Assembly (NCBI GenBank): GCA_911728455.2
Contig: OU452233.1
Location: 12,529,214-12,593,213 of the forward strand
Direction of reading: 5' to 3'
Length of the DNA stretch: 64,000 nucleotides
Source: Marthasterias glacialis
Taxonomy: Eukaryota; Echinodermata; Asteroidea; Forcipulatida; Asteriidae
Position numbers and translations under genes: made by a program
Part shown: positions 1 through 12,069 of the stretch, in pieces
Numbering within the stretch: position 1 is the stretch's first letter
How the letters are laid out: every line of letters starts with the position of its first letter
Notes under the pieces: model-generated
Database searches by the model: none
Told to the model about the DNA's origin: nothing
What the model saw: the letters and a program-made list of their open reading frames with translations, nothing else

Positions 1-232
1 AAGCCAAAAACAAAGAACAATAAAAACTACAAGAACTATAGAAATTAATACGTAAAAAGCAACAAGCCGAGAAAAAGCAAAGCCCTGGCCACTAATGAAA
101 AGAAACAAGACAGTAAATAAATATGGCATCAGAATCAACAAATAAGTTAAAGTAAATTCAAGTACATGAAGTAGCAGAAAACTGCAAACCATAACAGAAG
201 ACAAAAATACCAAGTGGAAAAAAAAACATTGA

Positions 233-2033
233 AGGGACACATCGGCTTACTGTTTACCTAATTTAGTGATGTGGAATGACAGACAATAATTTTTAAATGG
301 TTCTTCTTAAAAAAAAATCATCGAAATATCACGTTATTAACGAAAAATGTGAAAAAAACAAAACACGGTCAAAAGTCAGCTTATACGCTTTTCCAGCCGT
401 TGTAACTGTCAAGTTTACGTGACAATGTTGCGCAATGTTGTAAGTAGGCTGGTGCTCTGTTTATGTATGAATTATTACAATGACAAGGCATGAGGATCCA
501 GAATTCATATCCATTCAGCACAAATTCACGTGTAAATAAAAAACAGACATAAACGGAAAGTGTATTCTGTGTACGACGAACTGGACGAACTTACTTGCAA
601 TGGAGAACGTTTCTTCATTATATCGCAAGTAGGTCCTATGTTGTAAAAAATTACTTGGACGAATGTCAGTTGGATCCAGGACTGATCTGTGTTGTCAGGT
701 CGTGTTCAAATGTAGAAAGGGAGAGAATAAGCTTGGCATAATGAGGACATCACAGACATGATGGACCATAAATATTGTCAAAATGTGAGTCTTCATGAAT
801 TAAAATATACGCAGCCATATTCACAATACAGTTCTATGACACAAACCTGTCCATCAAAATTATGGCAAAGACCACATCCTTCATGTTCTCATCGTGACCA
901 GCCTTGCTGCAGTCTAAAACCTAATGGTAGTGTCCCTAATCTTGGACCATCTTTTCACATTGGCTCGGCCAATAACAGTCATGTGCCAAGCGAGCCTCCC
1001 GCTTTCGCTACAGACGGATTGCCAATCCTGGCAGCTTTAGCGAAGGCATTCTCCCGTTTTCCGGGCGATGACTTCACTGGCCGGCCGCGGACACCGCCAC
1101 CGGTTTTTTGTTGTGGCGATTGGGGGAGTGGACATTATGCAGCTATCATAGAAGTAGATAGATCTGGGCCCAATTTCGTGGCTCTGCTTACCGTAAGCAA
1201 AAAATCGGCGCTTGCGGAAGCAGACAATTCCGCGCTTACTTAAGCGTATTTCACGGGTTAGCAAGGAATTTTTGCTTGTGCGCGTGCGTAGTTCACGTAA
1301 CTAAGGATTCCTTGCTTACACAGCTAGCGCAGAAATTTGGCGCTAACCTCGTAAGCGGCGAATGGTCTTCGTAAGCACAGAATGACGTAGTAAGCAGAGC
1401 CATGAAATTGGGCCCAGCTGTATGGTGTATGGGATGAACATTCCCCGTCATCGTCCCGCGTATGCGTAGCGCAGGCAACACGTTACAATAGTTAGGGGAT
1501 AATAGCTAGGGGTACAGACTAAAACCCTCGTAAAAAACCTTAATTGTTGGTCTGGCTCCCTATTCCTTCGACAAGGTCCCACGCTTACGGCTAGACTGAC
1601 CGGCAAGCTGGGGGTTCATGCCCGGGGTTTGTCTCTCTGGCCCCACGAGACACGGCACCGGCTGTACGGGATATGCCCCCAAGGTTTACGTTCCGCTAGC
1701 TCCCACGCTGGTGCGCCGTAAGACACGCTTCGGTTGCACGGACTCTCTGAATGCAAATATTACGTTCGATTTTTCATCATTATTTACAAATTGTATCAAT
1801 AATCTGAATACATAAGTCTTTTTTGTCAAATACTCATGAATAATTGTAAAAAAAAAAAGATTTAAATTTGGTTCAGTAATTTACATCACGTGATTTTTTT
1901 GAAAAATGCTCGAAAACGGCAAAATTTGATGATTTCTTTTAGGAACCGTTCTTCTCCATTCCTGAAAGACCTTTGAAGTCATATGTTAGCCTATTTTGTA
2001 GCCCAAATAGCCCAACGAAGCCGGTGTGCACCT
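233..2033 (-). mobile_element. TTAA-target non-autonomous DNA transposon, copy 1
   Basis: Copy in reverse orientation of a family present at least five times in the window (2540-5931, 21337-22877, 31676-32298, fragment 38919-39021). The ends read AGGGACACATCGGCTTA at 233 and the complement of AGGTGCACACCGGCTTCG at 2033. The right flank is TTAA (2034-2037) and the left flank is TTGA, a one-base variant. TTAA duplication is known for the piggyBac and Kolobok superfamilies. The AGGG terminus, rather than a CCC-type terminus, leans to Kolobok, but this is inference. Only short disrupted reading frames are seen inside, so I infer a non-autonomous element. A 248-bp MITE is nested at 1167-1414. Confidence 0.8.
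1167..1414. mobile_element. Short TIR MITE (CWG target) nested in TTAA element copy 1
   Basis: Inverted ends GGCCCAATTTCGTGGCTCTG and its complement (CAGAGCCATGAAATTGGGCC) bound this 248-bp insert. The flanking triplets are CTG (1164-1166) and CAG (1415-1417). TTAA element copy 2 has the uninterrupted site (around 5002-5012, reading CAGCTGATCTATC), which shows that this block is an insertion. A second, 3'-truncated copy at 42135-42358 is also preceded by CAG. A 3-bp target of CWG or TWA type would suit the PIF/Harbinger superfamily, which is an inference. Confidence 0.75.
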
Positions 2034-3017
2034 TTAAAGTTTTTTTTAATGCAGGCATTTGTTAAGCGAATCACGAGAGGCACTAAAAAATTACACAAAA
2101 TAAATAATTGAAGTCGAAAAAACGTAAGTCTTGAGAGATTTGAAAGTATCATGTGCACATGACACATTATGTGGTTCTGCTTGATGAAGCTGGGTTGGCA
2201 GGTGATTCCACTGGTAAGCTGTAGCTGTAGCTGTATAAAGCGTGGGTCTTGCACATGGAGGCTGAAGGTGGACTTAAGAGGACGCAATTTCCGGACTGAG
2301 GTGTTGCACTAATAGTGAGGGGCGTGTCCGTGAATGGCATTGTATTGTATTCTGTGCATTGTCCGTTGCGTGTGAGAAAGTTTTTGTTTTGCTTTTCATT
2401 TGAAACAGCATCGTGTCAAAACTACGGTGGCCCACAACTGTCACGGCAAAAGCAAAAGGGTCACTGCGAAAGCAAAAGGGCCACGGCAAAAGCAAAAGGG
2501 CCACGAAAAAAGCGAAAGGGCGACGTAGATATGGGTTAAAGGGGCACACCGGCTTCGTTGGGCTATTTGGGCTACAGAATAGGCTAACGTAATAGACTTC
2601 AAAGGTCTTTTCAGGAATGGAGAAGAACGGTTCCTAAAAGAAACCATCAAATTTTGCCGTTTTCGAGCATTTTTCAAAAAACGATTTATCCGAACCAAAA
2701 AAGGTGGTTCGGATAAATCACGTGATCTTCGGAGTTAGTTTTACTTCCAGCCGTATAAAAGTAAATTACTGAACCAAATTTAAATCCTTTTTTGTTTTAC
2801 ATTTATTCATGAGTATTTGACACAAAAGATTTATTATTGATACAATTTGTAAATAATGATGAAAAATCGAACGAAATATTCGCACTCAGAGAGTCCGGTC
2901 AACCGATGCGTGTCTTACGGCGCACCAGCGTGGGAGTTAGCGGAACGTAAACCTTGGGGCATATCCCGTACAGCCCGTGCCGTGTCTCTTGGGGCCAGCG
3001 AGACAAACCCCGGGGCG

Positions 3018-4809
3018 CGATTTTTTTTCCCGTACCACACGCTCAATAGGGAGCTACAGCGAAGCGTCCCGATTTGTCAGTTACAAAATGCATTATGCAT
3101 GTTTAGGTCGCAGGCTGTTGCACACGAAAGTTTTGTGTGATCGGCGTAAAGTACAGACCCTCCTCGTGCTCTGTAATGTACATGTACTATGTAGGGAATA
3201 CTCAGCAGCAAGTTCAGCATGGTGTTTGTGTTCCAGACGCCGCAAGAATAACCAAGATTACTTCTATCTGAGATACGTGTTAAGTATGGTGGCCCTGAAG
3301 GGACATCGCACATCGCATACGTGTGCGCACACGTATGCAATGTCGTGAACCAATTCGCGAATATGTGCGCACTCGTCTGCGAATATATTCGCGATGTCGT
3401 GAATGTTATTGCATACCATTGTCGCATACCTTTGGGGTGATGTCATAGTTGCGGACAATGTGTTAGTGAACTAGGGAGTATGCAAGTGGCCCTGGTCCCA
3501 TTTGTATACCAAAGACATTCAATGCAGGAGCTTGGGTACCAGGCAGGTACATTGTGTGGCCACTCTATTTATATATGCCTGTACGTCTTGATTCCAGACT
3601 TGGTGCTTCAACCCCCCAGATCAATAGACATTTTATTCAAAGGTATGCGACAATGGTATGCAATAAAATTCACGACATCGCGAATATATTCGCAGACGAG
3701 TGCGCACATATTTGCGATTTGGTTCACGACATTGCATACCGTGTGCGCACACATTCAGGATTTGTTTCACGACATTGCATACGTGTGCGCACATATTCGC
3801 GATTTGGTTCACGACATTGCATACGTGTGCGCACACATTCGCGAATTGTTTCACGACATTGCATACGTGTGCGCACACGTATGCGATGTGCGATGTCCCT
3901 TCAGGGCCACCATAGTTAAGTGTATGTGAGGTCCTTTTTCTACGGTATTTTAAGTTACCTGCTGATGTGCACTATAGTGGCCAACAGGGGAGTTTCTGGT
4001 CAGTAATGTGGGGACATAGATGTGGTAGCCTAAGAATGTGTTGTACTAAGAAATGGTATTGTGGAGAGCCTTAAATGACAGGGTATTATGGGCCACCTGT
4101 TTTTTGGTACTTCACGGGTGTAGAACAAAGCTTGTATAAACGTTAGAGTTGATTACCTTTTCACTGTTTATGCTTCTCCTAAAACTGTTCACACACTTGG
4201 TTTAATTTGTGTAATCTTTGAGTGTGTTGTTAGTCACCCCTTGTAGTAATAATTGGCTTCAGACAGCAGCCTATAGCACGACTGCAAGGGGCATCATCAG
4301 CTTTTGGTTGTGCTCTCCCATTATTTTGGTAGTTTAATTGCCTGGTTTGAACGAGTTATTACTGCTATGGACTCAGTCTTTAAAGCTATTTTGATCTCAA
4401 TCTGCAACTTTCTTGGGTACTGTGTTTTGGTATTGGGTTAGCTTTTACTGTGATTTGTTTGTGTTTTATTTATTTTCTTTTAAGCTGTGTTTCATTGACT
4501 TTCTTTGCTTTCGGTCACTTTTGATCAATAGAGTGTTTTATGTCTGCGTTTTTTTGTTTGTTTTGCTGTTAATAGAAACCTACAATCGCGAGTCACTGTC
4601 CCACTTCATGCATTTCCTTGCCTCTTGACCCTGTTCGATCTTTATTAGTTATAAACATGGCACGTACAACACTTATGCTGGGCTTATGTACGCGTCGTAG
4701 CACATAAAACGAACTCTTGTGACCTGACATGCATAATACATTAGCAACCGACCAATTGGGACGCCTCGCTGTGGCTCCCTATTCAGCGTGTGGTACGGAA
4801 AAAAAATCG
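3018..4809. mobile_element. Long-TIR element nested inside TTAA copy 2
   Basis: A 90-bp-class inverted repeat is seen: GATTTTTTTTCCCGTACCAC with the following GCTCAATAGGGAGC and GCATTATGCATG blocks on the left is mirrored at about 4725-4809. The block is absent at the same point in copies 1 and 3, where CCCCGGGGCG runs straight into the GAACTCCCC segment. The flanks CCCCGGGGCG and CCCCCGGCGC look like a decayed 8-10-bp target duplication, so the exact ends are uncertain by a few bases. The interior has no recognised protein and contains foldback B at 3285-3914. Confidence 0.7.
3285..3914. mobile_element. Foldback element B (TATGG ends, 6-bp TSD)
   Basis: The terminus TATGGTGGCCCTGAAGGGAC is mirrored at the right end, and a perfect GTTAAG lies on each side (3279-3284 and 3915-3920). 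The arms (3285-3430 and 3640-3914) are built of repeats with core CACGACATTGCATACGTG plus TGCGCACA blocks. The loop at 3431-3639 is unrelated to the arms. The first 11 bases, TAYGGTGGCCC, are shared with foldback A, which supports common ancestry. Several reading frames cross the iterons but are repeat translations. Confidence 0.85.
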
Positions 4810-6030
4810 CCCCCGGCGCATGAACTCCCCAGCTTGCCTGTCGGTCTAGCTTGTCGGAGGGGTAGGGAGCCAGACCAACAATTACGTTTTTTTAACGAGG
4901 GTTTTAGTCTGTACCCCCTACCTATTATCCCCTAACTATTGTAACGTGTTGCCTGCGCTACGCACACGCGGGACGACGACGGGGAATGTTTATCCCATAC
5001 AGCTGATCTATCTACTTCTATGATAGCTGCATAATACCACTCCCCCAATCGCCACAACAACAAACCGGTGGCGGTGTCCGCGGCCGGCCAGTGTAGTCAT
5101 CGCCCGGAAAACGGGAGAATGCCTTCGCTAAAGCTGCCAGGATTGGCAATCCGTTTGCAGCGAAAGCGGGAGGCTCGCTTGGCACATGACTGTTATTGGC
5201 CAAGCCAATGTGAAAAGATGGTCCAAGATTTAGGACACTACCATTAGTTTTTAGACTGCAGCAGGCTGGTCACGATGAGCATGAAGGATGTGGTCTTTGC
5301 CATATTTTTGATGGACAGGTTTGTGTCATAGAACTGTATTGTGATTATGGCTGCGTATATTTTAATTCATGAAGACTCACATTTTGACAATATTTACGGT
5401 CCATCATGTCTGTGATGTCCACATTATGCCAAGCTTATTCTCTCCCTTTTTCTACATTTGAACACGACCTGACAACACAGATCAGTCCTGGACCCAACTG
5501 GCATTCGTCCAAGTAATTTTTTACAACATGGGGCCTACTTGCGATGTAATGAAGAAACGTTCACCATTGCAAGTAAGTTCGTCCAGTTCGTCGTACACAG
5601 AATACACTGTCCGTTTGTCTGTTTTTTTTATTTACACGTGAATTTGTGCTGAATGGATATGAAGTCTGGATCCTCATGCCTCGTCATTGTAATAATTCAT
5701 ACATAAACAGAGCACCAGTCTACTTACAACATTGCGCAACATTGTCACGTAAACTTGACAGTTGCAACGGCTGGAAAGCGTATAAGCTGACCTTTGACCG
5801 TGTTTTTCCCCCAACATTTTTCGTTAATTACGTGTATTTTGATGATTTTTTTTTAAGACCAACCATTTAAAATTTATTGTCTGTCATTCCACATCACTAA
5901 ATTAGGTAAGCCGGTAAGCCGGTGTGTCCCTTTAAAGGTCGAATTTAGTTACGGTGCAGTACATATTCAACACGGACGGTGTGCAGTTGATCTTTGACCT
6001 GCATAACGTTCACACATTAGTTCAGGTCCC

Positions 6031-6223
6031 ACGTTAAGGCAGGAAGATACGCAGCCTGCTGACATTCAATTTTGAAACTCTTCGAAAACTTTTGTAGCAA
6101 CTGTTTATAGAGATGAGTGAAATCATACATAGCCGTGGAAAAGCAAGTATGAGAAAAGACCATCTATGACCATGAAAAACAGTTTGATGGATGTTCGCAT
6201 CACAGAGATGCTTTTGAAGGACA

Positions 6224-6260
<37 letters not shown>

Positions 6261-7419
6261 ATTGGCAAAAAGCACTCAATAATGTTCAAGAAGCTTTTGT
6301 CAGTTTATATTCCTTTCTCTCTGTGATGTGTTCCTCTTCCAGATTTATTTTATTCCAGTTTGTTAGTTTGTTGTTTTGTCTGTCCTGACTCTGTTTTCCT
6401 GTCTGGGACGTCTCTGTGTGATTAGAGTAATTTTTGCTTTGTTCACTGTATTGTTTTCAGGCATTTCTAAACAAGACTTTTTGTCTTCTGAATATGCCTC
6501 CATAATTGCCTCTGTCTTATTTGTGTCATTACAACCTTATTTATTACTGTTGCTTTCTTTAAATTTGTTTGTCGTAATGACCTTCTGCAGTGATTGTTTG
6601 TTGTGCATTTTGCAATTTGGAAATAAATGTTGAGAAGAATTGAATTGAACTGAATATAGGTCAAGCTTCGAAAAACTTTGAATGCGTCATTAACGTTCTT
6701 TAACGTTCGAGTTGGGGAATGTAGGACAGTAGGAGGGACGAAGAAGCAGAGAGAAAGAGAGTTGAAAAAGGGGTTGAAACAGAGGGAGATAGCAAAAGAA
6801 GAAAGGGGGAAGGAAATAATACAGTAGTTTATTGCAATATACGGCCGGCGGGGGAAGAGAGCACGGGTACAAAACGAGACCAAAATCTAAATGGAACAAT
6901 TTTTATTTTTATTTTATTTATTTTTTTTTTTTTGGGGGGGGGTCAAGGGTGTGGAAAAACTAGGTGCCTTATCGACGCTGTTCTGCCTAATTAATATTTG
7001 GCAATTGGCGTTTTGTGAGTGATGTGCGGGAAATTTGAAACTAATTCCGATGCAACACAAAATGTTACAGGGCAGAAGTAAATGATAGGCCTTTTGTCTT
7101 CGGTATTGCCTTCGGTAGTTAACCATCCCACGACTGGTTTGATATTTTTCATTTGATTGTTTTGCATGTTATTATTAAAAGTGTTGCCCAATTTTGTTAT
7201 GGATTACATACTAGTAAAGTATAAATGTTTTGTGCTTTTTAATATTGTTTGTAAATCATGAGTTACTAAATACACTTGCCCATAAAATAGATTCTTGATC
7301 ATTGTCCATTGTTTATATACCATAAATCAACTGTCACTGTTTGTAAACCGTTTTAATAAACATCTAAGAACTGTTATGATTTTTAAACAATGGTAATATG
7401 GCGCTTTGGTCTCTAATAT
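6031..7419. other. Loop of foldback A, no gene seen
   Basis: The loop contains a 33-base A tract (6227-6259). A T-rich block at about 6300-6660 ends in AATAAATGTTGAGAAG plus an ATTGAATTGAACTG-like tail, which resembles a retroposon 3' end. A purine-rich stretch lies at 6715-6810, and AT-rich sequence with no conserved reading frame follows. I see no coding signal. Confidence 0.4.
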
Positions 7420-7978
7420 GGGACCTGAACTTGTGTGAACATTATGCAGGTCAAGGATCAACTGCACACCGTCCGTGTTAAATATTTACTACATAGTCAT
7501 ATCGCATGGTTCACCGTAACCAAATTCGACCTTTAACCCATATCAACATCGCGCTTTTGCTTTTGCCGTGGCCCTTTTGCTTTTGCCGTGGCCCTTTTTA
7601 CTTTTGCCGTGGCGCTTTTGCTTTTGCCGCGGCGCTTTTGCTTTCGACGTGGCCCTTTTGCTTTTGCTGTGGCCCTTTTGCGTTTGCCGTGGCCTTTTTG
7701 TTTTTGCCGTGACAGTTGTTGGCCACCGTACAAAACTCTCCAAGAGACAAAAACATTAACAAAATAAAAATAATAATAAAAAAAATAATAAAACGGGCCA
7801 TGCAACCTTAAATTTCTCCTTAATGACCAGCGTATCTAGTGCTAGGAAATGCCGCCGGATATTCATGTCACCCGTCATAAAAGGCAGTTTGTTTGTAGTT
7901 TGTCTCGTTCTCTTGGGCCATCGATGGGTTTTTCACTATCACGTTTTTTTATTCGCCGAAATGTTCTATTTACTATTT

Positions 7979-8038
7979 TTGTTTGTTTGTTTGTTGGTTG
8001 GGCTGTTAGTTTGTTAGTTGGGTTGTTTGTTTGTTTGT

Positions 8039-8077
<39 letters not shown>

Positions 8078-8098
8078 TTTGGGGGGAGGGGGTTGGTT
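7979..8098. repeat. TTTG / TTG simple repeat
   Basis: A GTTT-type tetranucleotide array passes into a TTG trinucleotide run (about 8038-8076) and ends in a G-rich GGGGGGAGGGGG stretch. Confidence 0.9.
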
Positions 8099-8365
8099 GA
8101 CACTCTTCATGATCAAAACCGTTCATGCCTCAGTCATCCAGGTGGGGACCTTACCCTGAACTAGACAGTCTTGCAGTTGAAGGGTCATTCGCTTGGAACT
8201 TCCTCACCCATGGTCATGGTCCGGATCCGGGCTTTCCAATTTTGCACTTTCCTTACTTGTCTTTTTTACCGTGTCCACGTTAATCTGGAGCTCATCTTGC
8301 TGGTGTATCCCTCTTAATTCATCTTTCACGTCAGCTGAACTGTGCTGAACTGGTTGGTCCCAAAT

Positions 8366-9099
8366 TATGGAATTCTATCTCTGTCATTTCAACGGCGCAT
8401 GTATGGTGGTGTTTGTAATGTCCCTCGCCGCTTGCTCCGTCAACGGTGCATTGTCGTGTCGTGCCGTCGCATAGTCGCGTCGTGCCGTCGCATTGTCGCG
8501 TCGTGCCGTCGCATTGTCGCGTCGTGCCGTCGCATAGTCGCGTCGTGCCGTTGCATTGTCGCGTCGTGCCGTCGCATTGTCGTGTCGTGCCGTCGCATTG
8601 TCGCGTCGTGCCGTCGCATTGTCGCCTGGAAGCAGTTTTACTGTATTATTCAGCGTCGTCTGGTCACCAGTTCTACCGATCTGAAAAGACAGCACCAATG
8701 CGCCTATCATTACAAAGGTACCACACTATTTCTTTCATTGTGTACTTGTTAATCAATAATTATATATGATTGCTTAACAAGTACACAATGAAAGAAGTAG
8801 GGCTTCCGGGCGACAATGCGACAATGTGACGGCACGACGCGACTATGCGACGGCACTATGCAACGTGTACAAAAGTAGGCGACGGCACGACGCGACAATG
8901 CGACGGCACGACGCGACAATGCGACGGCACGACGCGACTATGCGACGGCACTATGCAACTTGTACAAAAGTAGGCGACGGCATGACGCGACTATGCGACG
9001 GCACGACGCGACAACGCGCCGTTGACGGCGCAAGCGGCGAGGGACACTACAAACACCACCATACATGCGCCGTTGAAATGGCAGAGATAGAATTCCATA
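8366..9099. mobile_element. Foldback element C (TATGG ends, 6-bp TSD)
   Basis: The terminus TATGGAATTCTATCTCTG is mirrored at 9082-9099, and a perfect CCAAAT lies on both sides (8360-8365 and 9100-9105). Both arms continue through an approximately 70-bp unique inverted segment. They then run into tandem 21-bp iterons with core TCGTGCCGTCGCATTG, about nine units in the left arm and a rearranged inverted set in the right arm. The loop (8640-8800) contains a further hairpin around AAGTACACAATGAAAGAA. A lone related end lies at about 25775-25803. Confidence 0.85.
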
Positions 9100-9544
9100 C
9101 CAAATACCACTCAAGAGAGTTCTTGCCTCTGCTAGCCTCGGACCCGCTTGTGTGTTGTCAGTCTTTCCTTAAACCTTGGGAAAGTTCGCGCAAGGACAAT
9201 TGTCAACTATTGTTCGACTAACTTCACCCGAACGCTGTCTAGTCACCTATGGTTAGTCATCGCTAGTCAACTATTTGGAACCAGCCTACTGACGGTGGTC
9301 GCTCAATGGTTGCTTCGCTGGTTATCACAGGATTTGCTCGTTTTTAACTATGACAAACTGCACGGGAACCACGAACAAATAAAAATAAAAATGGCGGAAT
9401 CGGCGGAGGAGAAGATGTGAGTAGGCCTATGTTTATAACAATGCAAACATAATACTGGAGGCCGCCACGTTGACATTACACAATTATTTGGCTCACGCTG
9501 GTTCGACTAGAGTCATTCGCGCTTTAATATTAAAGCGCATGCGC

Positions 9545-10625
9545 ACTGTTAGACACAAACCAACCATTGGTTGTCGATGGTTGCTGCGCGAACTTGCCCC
9601 TTGTGACACCCACTAAAGTTGGCTGAAGTGAGCACTAAATGTGGTGCTTGCTGTTTGTCAACGACCGTCATAACGGTCAACGTCATTCGTAGAGTGTTAC
9701 ATGATGCCCAATTTTCAATTGAAAGTGTTTCAACGAAAGATTGTGAAGTGTTCAGTTTCTTTCCATAGGCGTGTTTCATCTCAAACCAGTATGCATAGGC
9801 GCCCAGAATTAATTAGTGCATTAATTAGCTTGCCCAACCAATTAAACAATGCGCATCTAATATACAACAACACGCAACTACCTAATTTTCATTTTAAAGG
9901 TTTCAACGTAAAATTGTGAAATGTTAACTTTTTAGTCATAGATGTGTCCCTTATATCCCAAACCTATATGCATAGGCTTCCCCCAATTAATTACTCCACT
10001 AATTAGCTCAGCCCAACTAATTAAACAAATGCATAGCCCACTGCGAACCTAATATACAAAAATAGTTAATATTTCACAATTTTACATTGTAAATTATTTT
10101 ACATTCGCAAGTGGGCTAATATATTCAGTTTAAATAGTTGGGCTGAGCTAATTAGTGGACTAATTAATTTGGGAGCCTATGCATAATGGTTTGGGATATA
10201 AAAAACACATCTATGAAAAAAAATATTCATATTTCACGATTTTATATTGGAGCACTTGCAATTGAAAAACACGGTAGGAAGTGGCGTGTTGTTGTATACT
10301 AGATTCGTTGGCTAATATATGCAGTTGTTTAATTAGTTGGGCTGAGCTAATTAGTGGAGTAATTAATTGGGGGAGCCTATGCATAATGGTTTGGAATATA
10401 GGGAACACATTTTTGGAGAATTTTTTAAATATTTTAGTATTTTACGTTGAAACACTTTCAATTGAAAATTGGGCATCATGCAACACTCAATGATTGACGT
10501 TGACTGTTCGCGACGGTCGTTGACTAACGTTTTGAAATTAGATGTCAGCACCAACAAATTTAGTGCTCACTTCAGCCTGGTCTAAATAAGCTCTCACTTT
10601 ACAACGTTTTGTTTCTAACAGTACG
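9545..10625. repeat. About 1-kb imperfect palindrome
   Basis: The left half (for example CCCAATTTTCAATTGAAAGT at 9708, and the segment CACTAAATGTGGTGCT) reappears inverted in the right half (ACTTTCAATTGAAAATTGGG near 10450, and AGCACCAACAAATTTAGTGC). The centre is near 10,090. A subrepeat TTGGGCTGAGCTAATTAGTG and its complement occur several times. Element termini and target duplication could not be fixed. It is probably an old foldback transposon. Confidence 0.7.
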
Positions 10626-10833
10626 TTTTTAATAGCAAGTTATATTTTCTTGTGTGATCATAATCCCTTTCAAATGGTTAAAACCATCAGATGTAAACCC
10701 TTATAATAAATGTTATTTTTGTTGAATTGGGGATAAAAAATATTATTTGTGTTTTTACCTGTCAACTGACGTGTGTTAAGCACTGTATACTAAGTACTTT
10801 CCAGAGTCCTGTGAAAAAATCCACAGGCATAAT

Positions 10834-10914
10834 CCTCGGGTGGGATTCGAGCCCACGACCCCCGCCAATCTAGAGCAGAAGTCTTACCAACTAGACTACC
10901 GAGATTGCCCGGCA
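10834..10914 (-). repeat. tRNA-derived SINE-like head
   Basis: Read on the minus strand it has a box A-like segment (TAGTCTAGTTGGTAAGAC) and a box B-like GGCTCGAATCCC at tRNA spacing. No clean acceptor stem is formed, so it is a tRNA-like pseudogene or SINE promoter module, not a functional tRNA. Similar modules occur at 36290-36365 and 47995-48085. Confidence 0.6.
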
Positions 10915-11004
10915 GCTAGAGGCAGTTCAAACCCTTTTAGCAGCGGGTACCGCGACCATTATGATAGATGTTAATTTTTGCATCGGGGATAAAGAATATT
11001 ATTT

Positions 11005-11560
11005 GTGTTTTTAACCGTCCACACTTTTCAACACAAGAATTTCCCAGTTTTGAAGCTGAAATCATCCAATAAAAAAGGCCTTCCAAAACGGTGTGTTTTC
11101 ATTGTCTATTTGGAATTCCGCAAGGCTGAGTATAAAATGCTTACTTTTCAATGTTCTTTACTTTTATTACTATGATTTACATTACAAACAAAATCACCGG
11201 GTGGCTACATCGGCGTCCGACGCCGAAAGCGCATACCTCAAAATAAACGTCTTTGGCAGCCCAATGTCACAAGTGTTGTAATTTACTTCTTAATTATCCT
11301 TGCTCTATGATTTGATAATATAAGATTTAGTCAGATAATTTCAGATGCTCGGTTATTTAATTAAGTATATATTTTGTAGTACTTGGTACAAGTTACTTGT
11401 CAAAAATTGTTATAAATCATCAAAGTATTAATCTGTATCTGTATCAGACCAATTGCGCGACCAAGGTTTGCATGTCATCACGTGACCTGTAGCGGGTACT
11501 ACGTCATCTCAGCTGATGGCAAACTACGTACAAATACATGCCGTATTAACTGACAGCCCC
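11005..11560. mobile_element. Degenerate relative of the 0.8-kb GACCGATTGCG element
   Basis: 11005-11290 matches the segment at about 59965-60195 (shared TTTTGAAGCTGAAATC and GTCCGACGCCG motifs). 11441-11560 matches the left part of the copy at 40116 (CAATTGCGCGACC, TCACGTGACC, AGCTGATGGCAAA). The arrangement is incomplete and diverged. Confidence 0.55.
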
Positions 11561-12069
11561 CAGATAGGAGCACATGAGAGCATAATACACTAGACCGGCG
11601 GACGGGCGGCCCTTTTCTGCCGCAGCCCCTTTTCGATTCCCTTCCAGAGAGGCTTCAAAATTTGTCTTTTTTGAGATATGGTGGACACTATTGGAGTGCA
11701 CTGTTTGGTTTGGGTGTATACAGACACATTTACCCACACCTATTTGTGTCATAGTATTGTATCTACCCTATCTCAAAATGGCTTATTGGGCACCGACTCC
11801 CCAAAAATGCTCACTGTAATCAGTCACCTCACGACAAAAAAGTACACAATTGAGAATCCCTCTTCTTGATTTTACAGAGGAAGATTTGGGTAAGGTAGCA
11901 AATATGAATGATTTTTATTGCGATGGAAAATAATCAACTATCCCGGCAGCAACAATTAAGCCTTTTCCAAATCACATCCTGGACAAAAATAAGATTGGGG
12001 TATTTCTTTTCCCAGAATGTCTCCGCTATGGATTTGCAAATTCTGTCAAGTTCTTTCTAATGTGCTTCA

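Larger units (their letters stand above)
2540..5931 (+). mobile_element. TTAA-target DNA transposon copy 2, nested in foldback A
   Basis: It starts AGGGGCACACCGGCTTCG and ends CGGTGTGTCCCT. It is flanked by TTAA at 2536-2539 and 5932-5935. The opposite arm of foldback A still carries the empty site (complement of GGGTTAAAGGTCG at about 7529-7541), so the TTAA duplication is directly demonstrated. The copy is 3.4 kb because a 1.8-kb element (3018-4809) is inserted in it. The remaining sequence is collinear with copies 1, 3 and 4. Confidence 0.88.
2423..7730. mobile_element. Foldback element A (TACGG ends, 6-bp TSD), interrupted by nested elements
   Basis: The terminus TACGGTGGCCCACAACTGTC at 2423 is mirrored by its near-complement ending at 7730. 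Both sides are flanked by a perfect CAAAAC (2417-2422 and 7731-7736). The left arm (2423-2535 plus 5936-6030) pairs with the right arm (7420-7730). The outer part of each arm is a tandem iteron with core GGCCACGGCAAAAGCAAAA. The left arm is split by a TTAA element (2540-5931). Without that insertion the element is about 1.9 kb. No transposase is visible, so mobilisation in trans is inferred. Confidence 0.85.

Noticed and set aside
758..1243. 161-codon frame
   Set aside because: It is antisense to TTAA element copy 1, crosses into the nested MITE, and is not conserved in the other copies.
3480..3929. 149-codon and related frames
   Set aside because: They run through the iterons of foldback B, with overlapping frames on both strands.
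8342..8769. 136-, 108- and 107-codon frames with RRIVASC, ARRDNAT or HCRVVPS repeats
   Set aside because: Translations of the 21-bp iterons of foldback C.
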